From Multifurca ochricompacta (lineage: Eukaryota; Basidiomycota; Agaricomycetes; Russulales; Russulaceae), in the NCBI GenBank assembly GCA_022496185.1, contig WTXG01000082.1, positions 1-64,000 on the forward strand: 64,000 nt of DNA, in the 5' to 3' direction. The notes under the pieces are model-generated. The model saw only the letters and a program-made list of their open reading frames with translations, made no database searches and was not told the origin of the DNA. Shown here piece after piece: positions 32,429 through 44,681 of this stretch. Every line of letters begins with the position of its first letter. Position 1 is the first letter of the stretch. The position numbers were made by a program, and so were the translations under genes.

Positions 32429-35400
32429 CACGTCCTACAGCTGCACTGTCTGTGAGGACTTCTTGTAACCCCAGTGTTCCTTGTACGAGCCGCTCTGCGG
32501 TCCTAGATAACCTTGGTTTTGAGCATGTATCCTTGTTAGTGACTAGAAATGCTAGATCACCTTCTATTGTGCTCAAAGCAGAACTCATTGGACGAAACAC
32601 TAGGAAGAAAATCAGTGCGCGTGCCCTAATAGATAGTGGGGCAGAAGGATTAATAATCCATCAAGACTATGCCAAAGCACATCACCTAACCTTGAGCACC
32701 CTTGCCAAGCCTCTCCGCGTCAAAAATGTGGATGGAACTAGTAACGCTAATGGAGCCATTTACTACACCACAACCCAAATCCTACGACTACCCCTCCAAG
32801 ACCAATACCATGAAGAACTTGCAGAGTTCTATGTTACTAATATAGGGGACCATGACATTATCTTAGGAACTGACTGGCTACGTTGCCACAACCCAGAAGT
32901 AAACTGGAAAGATGACACCCTGACCTTAAAACATTGCCCCACATCTTGCACCCTTACCACGACCCCTCTGACCTTTGCTTCAACACACCCCTCTTGCCCT
33001 GCCCTGTCTACAATCACAGTACAACCCCTGATGGACCAGACACTCATAGCAGCAGCAGAAACCTTTGCAGCCCTAATCACAGATCACCCCATGATTACCC
33101 CAGAAGAAGTGCCTCCCAAATTCATTGTCCATATCCGTGCCAAAACTACCATGTCCACTCAGATTGCTGCAGATCAAGTAAAGACCCCTATGTCCTTAGA
33201 AGACCAACTCCCTCCTGAATACCTCGCATACCGATCTGTCTTTGAAGAGAAAGCCTCTCAACGTTTGCCACAGCACCAGCCATGGGACCATGCCATAGAA
33301 CTCAAACCAGATGCCAAAGTGCGTGACTGCGGCATCTACAAGCTCACCCCTGAAGAACAGAAAGCCCTGGATGTTTTCTTAAATGACCACCTGGCCAAGG
33401 GATATATCAGAGAATCTAAGTCCCCCATTGCTAGTCCCTTCTTCTTTGTAAAAAAGAAGGATGGAAAACTACGTCCTGTCCAAGATTATCGAGCCTTGAA
33501 TGAAATCACAGTAAAGAATGCTTACCCCCTACCCTTGATCCCAGAACTCATTGACAAACTTCACCATGCTCGCTACTTCACCAAGTTTGATATCCGCTGG
33601 GGATATAACAATATCCGTATCAAAGAAGGAGATGAATGGAAAGCTGCCTTTAAGACCAACCGAGGTCTCTTTGAACCCCTTGTCATGTTCTTTGGACTCT
33701 GTAACTCCCCTGCCACATTCCAAGCCTTCATGAATAGAGCCTTCGAAGATCTCCTTGCCACCGACCATGTTGTCATCTATATGGACGACATCTTAATATT
33801 TACAGACACCATGGACCACCACAGAACACTTACTCACCAAGTCCTCCAACGCCTCCAACAGTTTGACTTGTATCTAAAGCCTGAGAAGTGTACCTTTGCT
33901 CAGACAACCATTGACTATCTTGGCCTAGTCATCACAGCTGGCCGTGTCCAGATGGACCCTGCTAAATTAGAGGGTATTACGAAATGGCCTCCCCCACGCA
34001 CCCTAAAACAACTCCAAGCCTTCCTTGGATTCTGCAACTTCTACCGACGTTTTATCAAAGATTTCTCCCTCATTGCCCGCCCCCTCCATGATCTCACCAA
34101 GAAAGATACCCCTTTCCTCTGGACTTCTGACCATGACCTTGCCTTTTCCACCCTAAAGAATGCCTTCACCACTGCCCCTGTCCTCGCCCTCCCTGACCAT
34201 ACTAAAGCTTTCCGTATCATCACTGATGCCAGTGACTTTGCTATTGGTGCCATCCTTGAACAACCTGATGAACTCAATCGCTACCATCCCCTTGCCTTCC
34301 TATCCAAGTCCATGCTGGATGCTGAACGCAACTATGACATCCATGACAAAGAACTTCTTGCCATTGTTCGTGCTCTGGACACCTGGAGACACTACCTTGA
34401 GGGTGCAGCCCTTCCCTTTGAGGTGTGGACTGACCACAACAACCTGACTTACTTCCGCTCCAAGCAGAAGCTCTCCCGCGCCAAGCACGGTGGGCCCTTG
34501 AACTGTCTCGATACAACTTCACCATTGTTCACAAACCTGGCTCTTTCAACAAATCTGATGCTCTGTCCCGGCGTCCAGACCATAAAGAGGGGATAGAGCA
34601 TGACAATGATGAGCGCATACTCCTGGACTCTAAGTTTTTTCGCATTCAGGCCATGAAAACCACAGTCACAACAACTCATGACTCCACTCTACACCGCAGA
34701 ATCAAAGACTGCCAAGACCATGACAATGAAGTCACCCAAGCCCTGACCACCATCTTGCACAATGGGCCACGCTCCCTTGCCAAAGGACTGGAGGACTGGA
34801 ACCTAGAAAATGGCCTAATCCTACATAAAGGCCAAGTCTACATCCCCAAGTCCCAAGAACTACGAAGAGACATTGTAAAGTTACATCATGATTCCATTGC
34901 CACAGGACATCCAGGCAGATGGAAGACCTATGAACTAGTATCACGAGAATTTTGGTGGCCAGGAATGTCCTCCTTTGTCAAAGAATATGTGGACGGATGT
35001 GCCACCTGCCAAGAAACCAAAGTTCGACCTCGACTACCCATCCCTTTGCAACCCAATCAAGTTCCAACTCGAGTATGGGGAACAATCACCATGGACTTCA
35101 TTACAGACTTACCCCTATCTCAGTCATACGACTCCCTATTTGTGGTGGTGGACCGGTTCAGTAAAGCCACCATCATTGTTCCTTGCACCAAAGATATCAC
35201 TGCCCCAGAAACCTCCAAACTATTCCTTGAACATGTATGGAGACGCACTGGCCTCCCAGACCAAGTCATCTCTGATCGAGGCCCCCAGTTTGCATCCAAA
35301 GTCATGAAGGAAATGTGGAGCAAGCTAGGAGTACAATCATCCTTGAGCACTGCCTATCACCCCCAGACTGATGGAGAGACTGAACGAGTCAACCAAGAAC

Positions 35401-36197
35401 TAGAACAATACCTCCGTGTCTTTTGCAACTTCCAACAAGATGACTGGGCAGAACTGATCCCCTTTATGGAATTCGCCCACAATGCTAGAACTCACAGTGC
35501 TACTAAAAGATCTCCCTTTGAAATCTGGTATGGCTTCCAACCAGAGTTTATTCCCCCACTCCATTTTGCCACCCCTATCCTGTCAGTTGAAGAAAGACTC
35601 CGCACCCTAGAAACTATCCGTAGTGAAGTAGCTGCTGCCCTCCAGGTGGCTGCAGAACTCATGAAACAGTCGAGACCAGATGGACCCCTCCATGCTTTCA
35701 AAACAGGGGAGCTGGTTTGGTTGGAAGGGACAAATATACGCACCACTCACCCCAAAGCCAAACTCAGCCCCCGACGTCATGGTCCTTTTAAAGTCATACA
35801 TTCTGGCCCTGTCAACTGCAAGCTTGAACTCCCTAAGTCATGGCGCATCCACCCAGTCTTTCACAACTCTCTCCTGTCCCATTACAAAGAAACCCCAGTC
35901 CATGGACCCAACTTCACTCGACCACCACCAGAACTTGTGAATGGGGAAGAAGACCATTATGAGATAGAGACCATCTTACAGTCTGCTCACACCCCTAACA
36001 GAAAGGGCATCCGTTACCTTGTCAAATGGAAGGGCTACCCTGCCTCAGAAAACTCGTGGGTCCCCTTCACTGAAATGAAGAATGCCATGACCCTGCTTGG
36101 GACTTCCATCATCGACACCCTACCCTGCCTAGACCCCCACACCTCTGACAAACTTGCTGTGGCACAGCAAGGCCCTAAAGAGGGGATAGTGTCATGA
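32422..36197 (+). pseudogene. Element G pol (one 1-bp deletion)
   Basis: Protease with LIDSGAEGLIIHQDYA, RT with [20 protein letters not shown] and catalytic YMDD (VVIYMDDILIFTD) near 33776-33787, and RNase H (IITDASDFAIGAILEQ, VWTDHNNLTYF) are in one frame to about 34475. A single missing base there (CTCCCGCGCCAAGC where R-R-Q-A-R is expected) moves the rest into the frame of 34653-36197. That part has the H2C2 zinc region (HHDSIATGHPGRWKT...CATCQ), integrase core ([38 protein letters not shown]), a GPF motif, and chromodomain (IRYLVKWKGYPASENSWVPF). Apart from this one base pol is complete, from the -1 frameshift site to the stop just before the 3' LTR. Confidence 0.93.
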
Positions 36198-36765
36198 ACT
36201 GACACCCTAGAAAACCTCCTGACCCCCCAGAAATCCTCAGACGCTCCCAGAGACCTTGTAAAACCCTCAGAAACGAAGATAACCCTAGATTAAGACCAGA
36301 GAAGGGCCGGTCCGGACCAGGGCCGGACTCCTGCCAAATTGGAGACCTGTGGGAAGAGTACTAACAGAACCCCACAATGCCTAAACAGCAGTCCACAAAC
36401 TGCGGACTGCGGACTGCGGATTTCTAAGCCCAAAAGTGGGGCTATTCTCATTGGTGGATCAGTAGGGAGTTAAAGCGAAGTTAACCTCCCCTAAAGTGGT
36501 GCACAGACCAAAGTCCCGGTTGTAATTACGTATATAAACCCTTTGGGAATAGAATGGACAGCTCCAGACTGTCCACTTGTGATCCGGTTCCTGATTACCT
36601 AGGAGATTAGCCCCACCTTGTGGAAGGCTTCTCATCCCTTGCCCTTGAGCTGTTCGCTTCGTCTCTCTTGCACTTTCACCCTCACTCTCACCTTTTTGCC
36701 CACTTCTAAATCCTTTCCCCTCGCATACAACCCACTGTCCAGGCAGTCGACAGTGAGTTGTAACA
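36190..36765 (+). repeat. Element G 3' LTR (576 bp)
   Basis: Identical in length to the 5' LTR; I find two A/G differences (at GAAGAATAC/GAAGAGTAC and AAGTAGTG/AAGTGGTG). Confidence 0.95.
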
Positions 36766-36770
36766 GTACC

Positions 36771-38465
36771 CATGCCGCAGTCAACTATATATTACTTGCC
36801 GAGGAAGCATTCCAGAAGGGGATAGGACAATCTCCATTCGACTTGAACATCACATGAAGCATGTACATTACTTTGATGTTGCCCTGCCACCTAGTGCAAT
36901 GGACACAATTCAAGAGAACGTCAAGTGGTTAACACCTGCTGCAATGGTTGCAAAGGTGCAGGCAGCATATCCATCGATAACATTGGCACAGATCCATGCG
37001 GCTTGGATGCAGACAAGCCAGATGTTCTGGCATCGCGATCACCTGCAACTACCATCAACACAAAAGCTTCTTAATGAATATTGAGATGATGTTGATATTT
37101 TCTTACCGAAGAATGTTCCTGAAGGGGTTGATATACTTTGTTGGGGTATGAAAAAGATCGAGAGGCTATTGCATGGAAAGATAATCGAAGTAGGACTTGA
37201 CACAACGTGTAAGCCATATCATATCTAACTTTTGAGAAAAGTAAGCTTACAGATCCATCCAGATAATACAAACTCAAAGCATCTTGAGCTATACAGTCTG
37301 ATGGCAGAGCATGATAATGCAGGCTTTCCGATATCATATTGCCTTCTGTCGACTGCAACATCAATAGAGCAGGGGAAACGAAAGAAAGCACTTGCAGGAT
37401 GGGCTACATGCATCAAAGAGGCATATCACATAAATCCAGTCTTCATGCATGTTGATAAGGACATGGCAGAAATCAGCATGGCGAAAGAAGTCTGGAACGC
37501 AAAGATCAACTTATGCTGGTGGCACTTCCGTCAAGCAGTGCAGACTCGGCTGGGTCAGGGAAAACTTGCCACAACGCCATACAATGTTCAGTGGGCCCAC
37601 ATAGAGTTTCCATTCATTGACATGGCCTTTATCCCTCTGGGATGCATTGATGCTGAAGAATATGAGGGCGGTGTACCCGATGATATAGAAAACATATGCC
37701 CTACACAAACACACATGAGTGGATCCAATACCTTATCCATCACGATTCCTGCACAAAAGGCACCATCAACATCAGCACCAGAACCCACTCCTGCTCATAA
37801 ATCACATCATTGCAACACTGATAAAGAAACTCAGGGAACTAAGGACCTACGTATCACCATCAAGGTACCCCCCCTCCACATTGCACCAGCTTCGTCACAG
37901 GGACCTATCATTCCACATGAGCCTGAAAGCAGTGACGACGAAGATGAGGAGGGGTTACAGAATGAAACCCAACGGAAATTTTGCCCAGCCATTTACCGCC
38001 AGCCAATTGTCACGATGCTAGAAAGGCATTACTGTGCCCATCCATCGATTCCAGGGTCCGCACACCCAAGTCCTGAGGGGATCAAGAAGTGGGCTGTTCA
38101 GAAAATGTATGGGTTCTGTGTTAAGTATGACCTATGAGAGGTATGGGCATACCTTTGGGAAAACTGGTATCGAAAGGGCTGGTGGGAGCTGTGGGCGCGG
38201 TTGGCACATCCAGAAATACCCATCTTGAAAACAACAATGATTCTAGAAAGCCAGTAAGTATGGATCAGCTGTTGAGAATCCCAAGACTTACCTTTGATCC
38301 AGCTGGCGACGAATAAAGTGCGACTTCCTCTATCACTTTCACATGCCACAGTGTGATCTTCTAGTCTGGATTCTAATCACCAAACTTGCACCATCATATC
38401 ATCGAAAGTTGGAATGCTTACTTACAGATACTGGCCATTATCGAGAGCTCTCGTCGTGGCGTAAG
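36771..38465 (+). pseudogene. MULE transposase, middle part with catalytic region
   Basis: It continues from 27488. DNA-binding/MULE region: LEHHMKHVHYFDVALPPSAM and CWGMKKIERLLHGK, the first catalytic Asp in VGLDTT, then after an intron (GT 37209 to AG 37262, with CTAAC branch) TYNTNSKHLELYSLMAEHDN. The second Asp is in FMHVDKDMAEI, followed by NLCWWHFRQAVQTRL. A further intron (38254-38302) joins to HWRRIKCDFLYHFHMP. Two TGA codons (near 37082 and 38135) replace likely CGA arginine codons; otherwise the frame is sound when spliced. F is inserted after GTAAG (38461-38465). Confidence 0.85.
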
Positions 38466-39375
38466 TGTAACGGGTGATGCTCCGTGTACACTTAGTAAGC
38501 AAGAAGGGCAAAGGTAAAAGTGACCTTTGTCGTTGGGCGTACCGCGGAGGCAAACGTCACGTGTCAAGCAATGACCAGGAACTGTGTCACCCACTGTGGT
38601 TTATGCAACCACAATGACGGTGTTCTGAAACTGGAAGAAGCTGCAGCCCCAAGAGGACAAGATCCAAAGGATTGAGTCACACAGGGAGGCAGTATACCAT
38701 TAGCACTATGTATCAAACTCGTGTAGACAGTTACTCACCTGCAGCCCCAAGAGGACAAGATGGGGGGCTACAGGCTGTTACAGAGGGTCTTATATACATT
38801 TCTCAGTGTAACGAGGTAAGCAGTAAGTGTAAGCAAGAATCAGCAAGTATCAGTCAGCTGTATTGCTGACTGAGCCTTATCTTTGTGATTCGTAAGCTGC
38901 TTTACTCTGCTGACTGATCATGCTCCACAGTGTGATGTCATTATGACATCACTGTGGAGTAGATAACTGATATGTAGTCTGGCCCTTTGGTCTGGAACAC
39001 GTCTATCTACTGATACATATGATTCTGTGCTAAAATTGGCCATGGCCCAACCTGGGCCCTTATCTAGAGCTCCACTTACCTAGAACCTTCTAGGCTGGAC
39101 TCCTCTTATCTTGATAACAGCTCCACTTGGTCTAGAACCATCTAGACTGTGGGGCCTTGCCTATTGTGGTAAACACAATAGAGAATTGACTTGTTATTGT
39201 TGAGTGGCTCTTGTGCTGACTAAGCAGCATGTGACTATTACATGTGACTCAGTCACATGATCCATGTCACGACTACATTCCCATGATCACGTGTTGAGAC
39301 TGCTGGGTAATCTTCCCACAGTCATGTGATCCAAAAGGGAGAAAAAGAGATGAAAAATAAAGTAGAGCCATGACA
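38466..39375 (-). repeat. Element F 3' LTR (910 bp)
   Basis: TGTAACGGGTGATG ... AGCCATGACA on the plus strand. It contains a near-perfect palindrome at 38923-38959 (CTCCACAGTGTGATGTCAT pairing with ATGACATCACTGTGGAG) and two direct CTGCAGCCCCAAGAGGACAA copies (near 38640 and 38731). Confidence 0.93.
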
Positions 39376-39386
39376 TTACCCCCCTC

Positions 39387-42300
39387 CTAGGGCGTAACGT
39401 CCTCATAAGCCATATAGAGTTGTGTGGGCTGCCAAGGGGCAGTGGCGAAGTGGATTGCGGCAATCTTCCTGGGGGCTCCTGGGTTCTGTTGATAGAACTT
39501 CTGAATGGAGTCCTGTGCATGGGTTAGATTCCGTTCCGGTTCCCATGTATCTTCGCCTTCTCCATAACCCTTCCATCGGATAAGGAACTTGAGTGTGCGA
39601 CCAAACATTTTGCTATCTCTGATATGGTCCACTTCGTACTCTTCCTCACCATCTATGGTAATGGGGTCTGGTGGTGTGGGCATCAGCCTGTTAACGTCGT
39701 TGCCTTTGTATAGACTAAGGCGGTCCACATGGAATATGTTGTGGACTTTCAGTGCTGGAGGCAAGTCTAACTTGTAATCCAGGTCGCTAAGTTTCTTCAG
39801 AACTTTGAATGGTCCTAACTGCTTGGGACTGAGCTTCTGGGACTGCTGGTGGATTTTAATGTTTTTAGACTGCAACCAGACATAATCTCCCTCTTTTGGG
39901 AAATTGTGCTCTGATTGAGCTTGACCACAAGTCATACGTGTCTTGCTAAGCCTCATAGCTGCCTCTGCGTCGCGTCGGGCAAGACGTAACTGTTGTAGGC
40001 GTTGGTCTAAACTGGGGATGCCAGTGGCACGTCCCACGGGGATGGTGAAGTCCGGGGTATACCCATAGAGTAATTCAAATGGGGTATGATCTGTTGCTGA
40101 GGACTTCCTTGTATTTAATACAAACTCCGCCGTGGGGAGTAGCTCGATCCAGTCATCCTGTCTTTTGCCAATGAAGAGTCGTAAATATTGTTCTATTTCT
40201 TGATTTTTACACTCTGTCATGCCATTGGCTTGTGGATGATAGGCTGTGGTGAGACTACTGTTCACCCCTAAACGCTTCAAGGTGGCGCGCATGGTCCTTG
40301 CTGCAAACTGGGGACCCCTGTCACTGACAATGCTTTTGGGGATCCCATGCAGAGGGAATACATGGTCGAAGTATATTTTTCCCATGCCATCTGCTGTAAT
40401 ACCACTTGTGACTGGGAAAAGATGCACTTGCTTCGTATAATGATCCACTATTGTTAGGATCGCATCTTTCCCAGAAGAGGAAGGAAGCCCTGTAATCAGA
40501 TCTACTCCGATTGTTTGCCAGGGTCCTTCTGGACTTCCAGTGGTTGCAGAGGGGCGACTGGGTGCTTATCCATCCGATATCGCTGACATTGGTCGCATCC
40601 TTCGACATAGCACGTAATATATTGTGCCATTCTAGGCCACCAATAATAGCGTGATACCAACTCGATGGTCCCATTTTACCAGGGTGACCAGCTGTAACCA
40701 AATCGTGACAATCCCGAATAATATCTTTTCGGAGATCCGGTACATTGGGTACGTAAAGTTTCCCTTTGTAGTAAACTAGGCCATCTTCTTCTTCCCAAAG
40801 GTTGACACCATCTTTTAAGGCGCTGGGAGCAGTTTTGGTAAGGGTTTTTAATCCTTCTATAACTTCTGCTTCCCTGCTTCCTGCCTTCTTGATGCGTTCC
40901 ATAAGGGGAGAACTCTGTGGGCGATAATGTGCCTGTGCCGCACTAAGAAAGTGTTCCGGCTTGAGGACCTGGACTTGTTTGTTGTCCTCATTATCTAACA
41001 CCTGGTCTGCCGAAAATCGGCTTAAGGCATCTGCTTGCATGAGGTGCCCCTTTTTGTATTGGATCGTGAAATTGAATCTGCTCAGGTAGAGAGCCCATCG
41101 TGCTTGACGTCTGGTGAGGTCTCGCATGGATCTCCACCATTCAATATTCTTGTGATCCGTTACTATCTCAACTGGAGAAGCCCTTCCAAGAAGTGGCGCC
41201 AGTCTTCTAGGGCACGGATTATGCCGAGCATTTCCCTATTGTATATTTCATAATTTCTTTCTGCTTCCGACATTGACTGCGATCGGAAGGCGATAGGGTG
41301 CCAAAGGCCATCGGTGTGTTTTTGGGATAATATGCCTCCAGTGGCAAATCCCGAGGTGTCTGTTTCGACCCGGGTTGGGAGATCAGGATCGTAGATTGCC
41401 AAGATAGGCATCTGAATGAATCTCCTCTTTAAGGCGTCGAAAGCCTCTTGCTGTGGTCTTTCCCACTGCCAGGGTTGATTTTTCTTTGTCAGGTCATGAA
41501 GTGGTCTGGCGATAATAGAGAACCCTTGTATAAAGCGTCTGTAGAAATTGGCAAAGCCAATAAAGGCGCGGACTTCTTTTAGGGTTTTCGGCGTTTGCCA
41601 GTCTTTGACCACCTGGACCTTCCCAGGGTCCATCCTGACTTGTCCCTCAGATATAATAAGTCCAAGGTACTCCATGTGATCCTTATCAAGTCGCACTTCT
41701 GGGGTTTCAAGAAGAGGTCATACTCTTCTAGTCGCTTTAGGACTTCTCTGACATCTTTTCTATGTTTCTCTTATTCGGTGAGAAGACTAAGATGTCATCC
41801 ATATATACAGCGACTTCCCCTTTTGCGATCATGTCGGAGAAGATGGAATTCATAAATCCTTGGAAGGTGGCGGGGCTATTTGTTAATCCAAAATACATTA
41901 CAGTGGCTCAAAGAGACCACAGTTGGTGGAAAACGCCGCCTTGTATTCGTCTCCTTCCTTTATCCGGATGTTATGATATCCCCATCGTACATCCATTTTG
42001 TAAAGATCTTTGCACCCTTAAGTCAATTGATAATGTCGACTGCAAGTGGAAGTGGGTATTTATTTTTGACAGTAATATCGTTTAAAGGTCTGTAGTCTTG
42101 GATGAGATGGATTTTCCCATCCTTTTTCTTTATGAAGAATACAGGTACTGCCATCGGAGATTTAGATGGTACGATATACCCTTTCTGGAGATGTTCTTCC
42201 AGAAACTTGTCCAGTTCCACTTGCTCATTTGGTGACATGGGATAGACTTTGGCTTTCCATTGGGTCTTCGACCCAGGCACAATGTCTATGGTATGGTCCC

Positions 42301-43171
42301 ATGTTTGGTGCTGAGGGAGTCTTTGGGATTCTTCTTCTGAGAAGACCCTTGCGAAGTCTCTATATGGTGGAGGTACCAAATCTTCAAAAGATTTTCCTTC
42401 CATACGAGTTAGGTAATCTTTTGCATAGGCTTCTTGTGAATAGGTGAAGCCTGCACAACACCATAATTGTCGGTGGTACAGTCCAAGACTCTGTCTTTTA
42501 CAAATTGTCGGCGTTCTAATCTGTTTGCCGATATTTGTTCTACTCCTGCAAACCAGTCGCTTTCGTCCTCCATGAGGATGTCTTTCTCAATGGAGTCTTG
42601 CAGGGTGACTTCGCCCCTTTCCCAATTAATAGAAGGATTGCTATATTTTAACCATGGAAGTCCGAGTATGACCTTCTCTGGTCCTAGACTTGTGACCAGG
42701 AATCAGTGTTTTTCTACCCTTGACCCTATAGTGACTAGAAGGGTACTGTTGGGTGATATCTCCGGCTATATTATCACTGCCGTCGATATTGTGTACTCAA
42801 TTGAGGTTTCCAATGGTTCTAGAAGCATCTTCTTTTGGGTGGCGAACTTATAGTCCAGGAACATGGCTGTTGCTCCTGAATCTATCATAGCCGCTACAGT
42901 GGTGCTTTTGTTTCGTCCTTCAAGAGTGACGTAAATATGGAAATGCTGATCGTATTTATTAATTACTGGTAAATGCAGGAATCAATTTTTTCTTCTTTTT
43001 CAATTTTATGAGCAAGAAGCGAACCCTACTACGGACATGAGAAGAAGCACTAATACTATTGTTCATCTCACAAGCAGATGTAAATATGATCGAGTCATCC
43101 GAGTCAGTCTCAGAAACAGCACATATATCCACTTCTTCAGTTGCGGCTACATCCAAAGAAGCCACTAAAAA
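39387..43171 (-). pseudogene. Element F pol (protease to chromodomain, several breaks)
   Basis: Starting from the T5 frameshift site at 43167-43171 there is an N-terminal linker (KFLVASLDVAATEEVDICAV), protease with MIDSGATAMF near 42862-42892, RT at 42023-42403 ([20 protein letters not shown]) with the catalytic YMDD near 41800, RT and RNase H at 41163-41696 (RVETDTSGFATGGILSQ, ERNYEIYNREMLGIIRALED), integrase zinc region and core at 40321-41127 and 39387-40448 (SDRGPQFAART, AYHPQANGMTECKNQEIEQ), and chromodomain FLIRWKGYGEGEDTWEPERN. Stops and frameshifts near 42700, 42410, 41980, 41750, 41160 and 40680 break it. In the integrase DDE triad the glutamate region is slightly altered but E is kept. 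Confidence 0.9.
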
Positions 43172-44059
43172 CTTGCCTTCAGAGCTTCAATTTGGGCCTT
43201 AAGGTCGGCCACCTGTTTTAGGAGCTCTGAGTTGTCGCTATTGGCGGGTGCATTACCCTTTTTGGAGGTCGAGCTAGCATTAGCAGCCTGGGTAGGCTGG
43301 GTGCTTGCTGCGGCAGCTTGAGGAGCTGCAGATGCCTGGCTATCAGAGCCAGCGACTTTTGCTGCTTTGGGCTTTCCAGCCCATTTTTGGTAACAACCTG
43401 TGGCAATATGCCCTTTCTTTCCACAGTGATTGCAGATTTGCTCTTTGTGGTTGCCGTTTGCCCAAGTATGGGCACTGCTTCCACATCCTGTGCACTTCCC
43501 TTTAAAGGCAGCTTTATAATCAAAAAGCTTTTCTTGCCAGACCCTGTTTGTTGCTGTTTGGAGGCATTGATCTCCATAGCATTGGGGTCTTTTCGGTGCT
43601 GGGTTGGTTCAGGGAGGGTTTCTCCCTTCTTCTCTGCTTCTCTTCTGCGTAATCTTTGATCGATTAGCTGAGCAGATGTAAAAAGTGTCTGCATGTCTGT
43701 GGGTTGCACTGGCATAATGGCCAAGGTGTCTTTGATTTTGCCAGAAAGGCCATCGTAGAACCGATCGAAAAGGTCATGGTCCGACCATCCGGTTTGAGGT
43801 GAATGCTCATCAAAGCGAGCTTTGTATTCTGCCATGCTGTGGCATCCTTGTTGGATTTTCTTCAGTGCTGACCGCGCTGCTTCTCCAATGTCGTGCGGTA
43901 TAAACCGCGAGGTAAATGCCTGTTCGAAGTTACCCCAATTCACTGAAAAGGGAATAACTCCGTTTTTTAATTGCTCCAGGTGTGGCAGAGCCCACGTTCG
44001 TGCATCTCCAGTCATTAAATTCAAGACCGCCAGGATCCAATCTGCGTCCCTCTTGGACC
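43165..44059 (-). pseudogene. Element F gag, 3' part
   Basis: Capsid-like core (VLNLMTGDARTWALPHLEQL, FTSRFIPHDIGEAARSALKK, YKARFDEHSPQTGW) and, after a frame change near 43530, a CCHC knuckle (CNHCGKKGHIATGC) and an Ala/Ser-rich tail with a short coiled coil (LKQVADLKAQIEALKASF-stop). Gag ends on the T5 run. Translation across the D and E insertion sites is continuous: ...SWDG|KGNSADARHFL...PTTTN|WSKRDADWILAV, which confirms the order of events. Confidence 0.88.
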
Positions 44060-44064
44060 AGTTG

Positions 44065-44659
44065 TGTTACAAACCCCATGGCGTTGTCTTGTTTCCTTTT
44101 CCCCATCATGTGACTCGCTGTTGGGACGTGTTTGTCCCCTTTGTTGACTGTGTTGTGACTGGCTTTATCTTTGTTTGTCCCTTATCTCTGACTCATGCTG
44201 TGCTTATCTATGACTCATACTTTACATCAGAATGCTTACGTATTGTCCCACTAGAATCGCGACTATACCAGATTCGTCTACGTATATTCTCATCTGACCC
44301 ACTTGACTCCATTCCCCCTTTGGACATATTACGACTTTGTTGATACGCCGAGTACGATACTCCGATTCAGACTCCGATCTCTATTACGTATATAAGGCCT
44401 GCCTAGATAGCCTGTATGCCTTAGACTCGACTTCTCAATTGACTTGGTGCATTACCTTCTGGGTGATTCCTAAGACCTGACTCTTGAATCGTCTCAGTGC
44501 TTCTGGCACTTGTCCGCTCAACAACATTAAGGGATTAGCTCCTTTGTGTTGACTTCTCACTTGAACTTCGTGTACTTGAAAGACAGTGCACACCTGATTT
44601 CGTAGTTCCGCTACACGACTTATCACACGTCGTGACGAACGCCCGCACCAGGCGTTACA
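44065..44659 (+). repeat. Element D 5' LTR (595 bp)
   Basis: TGTTACAAACCCC ... CAGGCGTTACA. Promoter box ATTACGTATATAAGG is near 44384-44396. Confidence 0.95.
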
Positions 44660-44681
44660 TTAAGTCGAGTCTCTCCCCACC

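Larger units (their letters stand above)
27489..36765 (+). mobile_element. Ty3/gypsy chromovirus G, complete, TSD GTACC
   Basis: A plus-strand element of 9,277 bp with 576-bp LTRs (27489-28064 and 36190-36765) and the duplication GTACC (27484-27488 and 36766-36770). I count two differences between the LTRs and no indels, so it is the youngest full element in the window. Layout: LTR, several pre-gag ORFs (28.1-31.2 kb), gag, pol with chromodomain, polypurine tract AAAGAGGGGATAG, LTR. Despite its youth the frames contain several breaks. Confidence 0.95.

Noticed and set aside
37511..37788. Short minus-strand ORFs over the MULE
   Set aside because: Antisense to the conserved transposase; no independent support.
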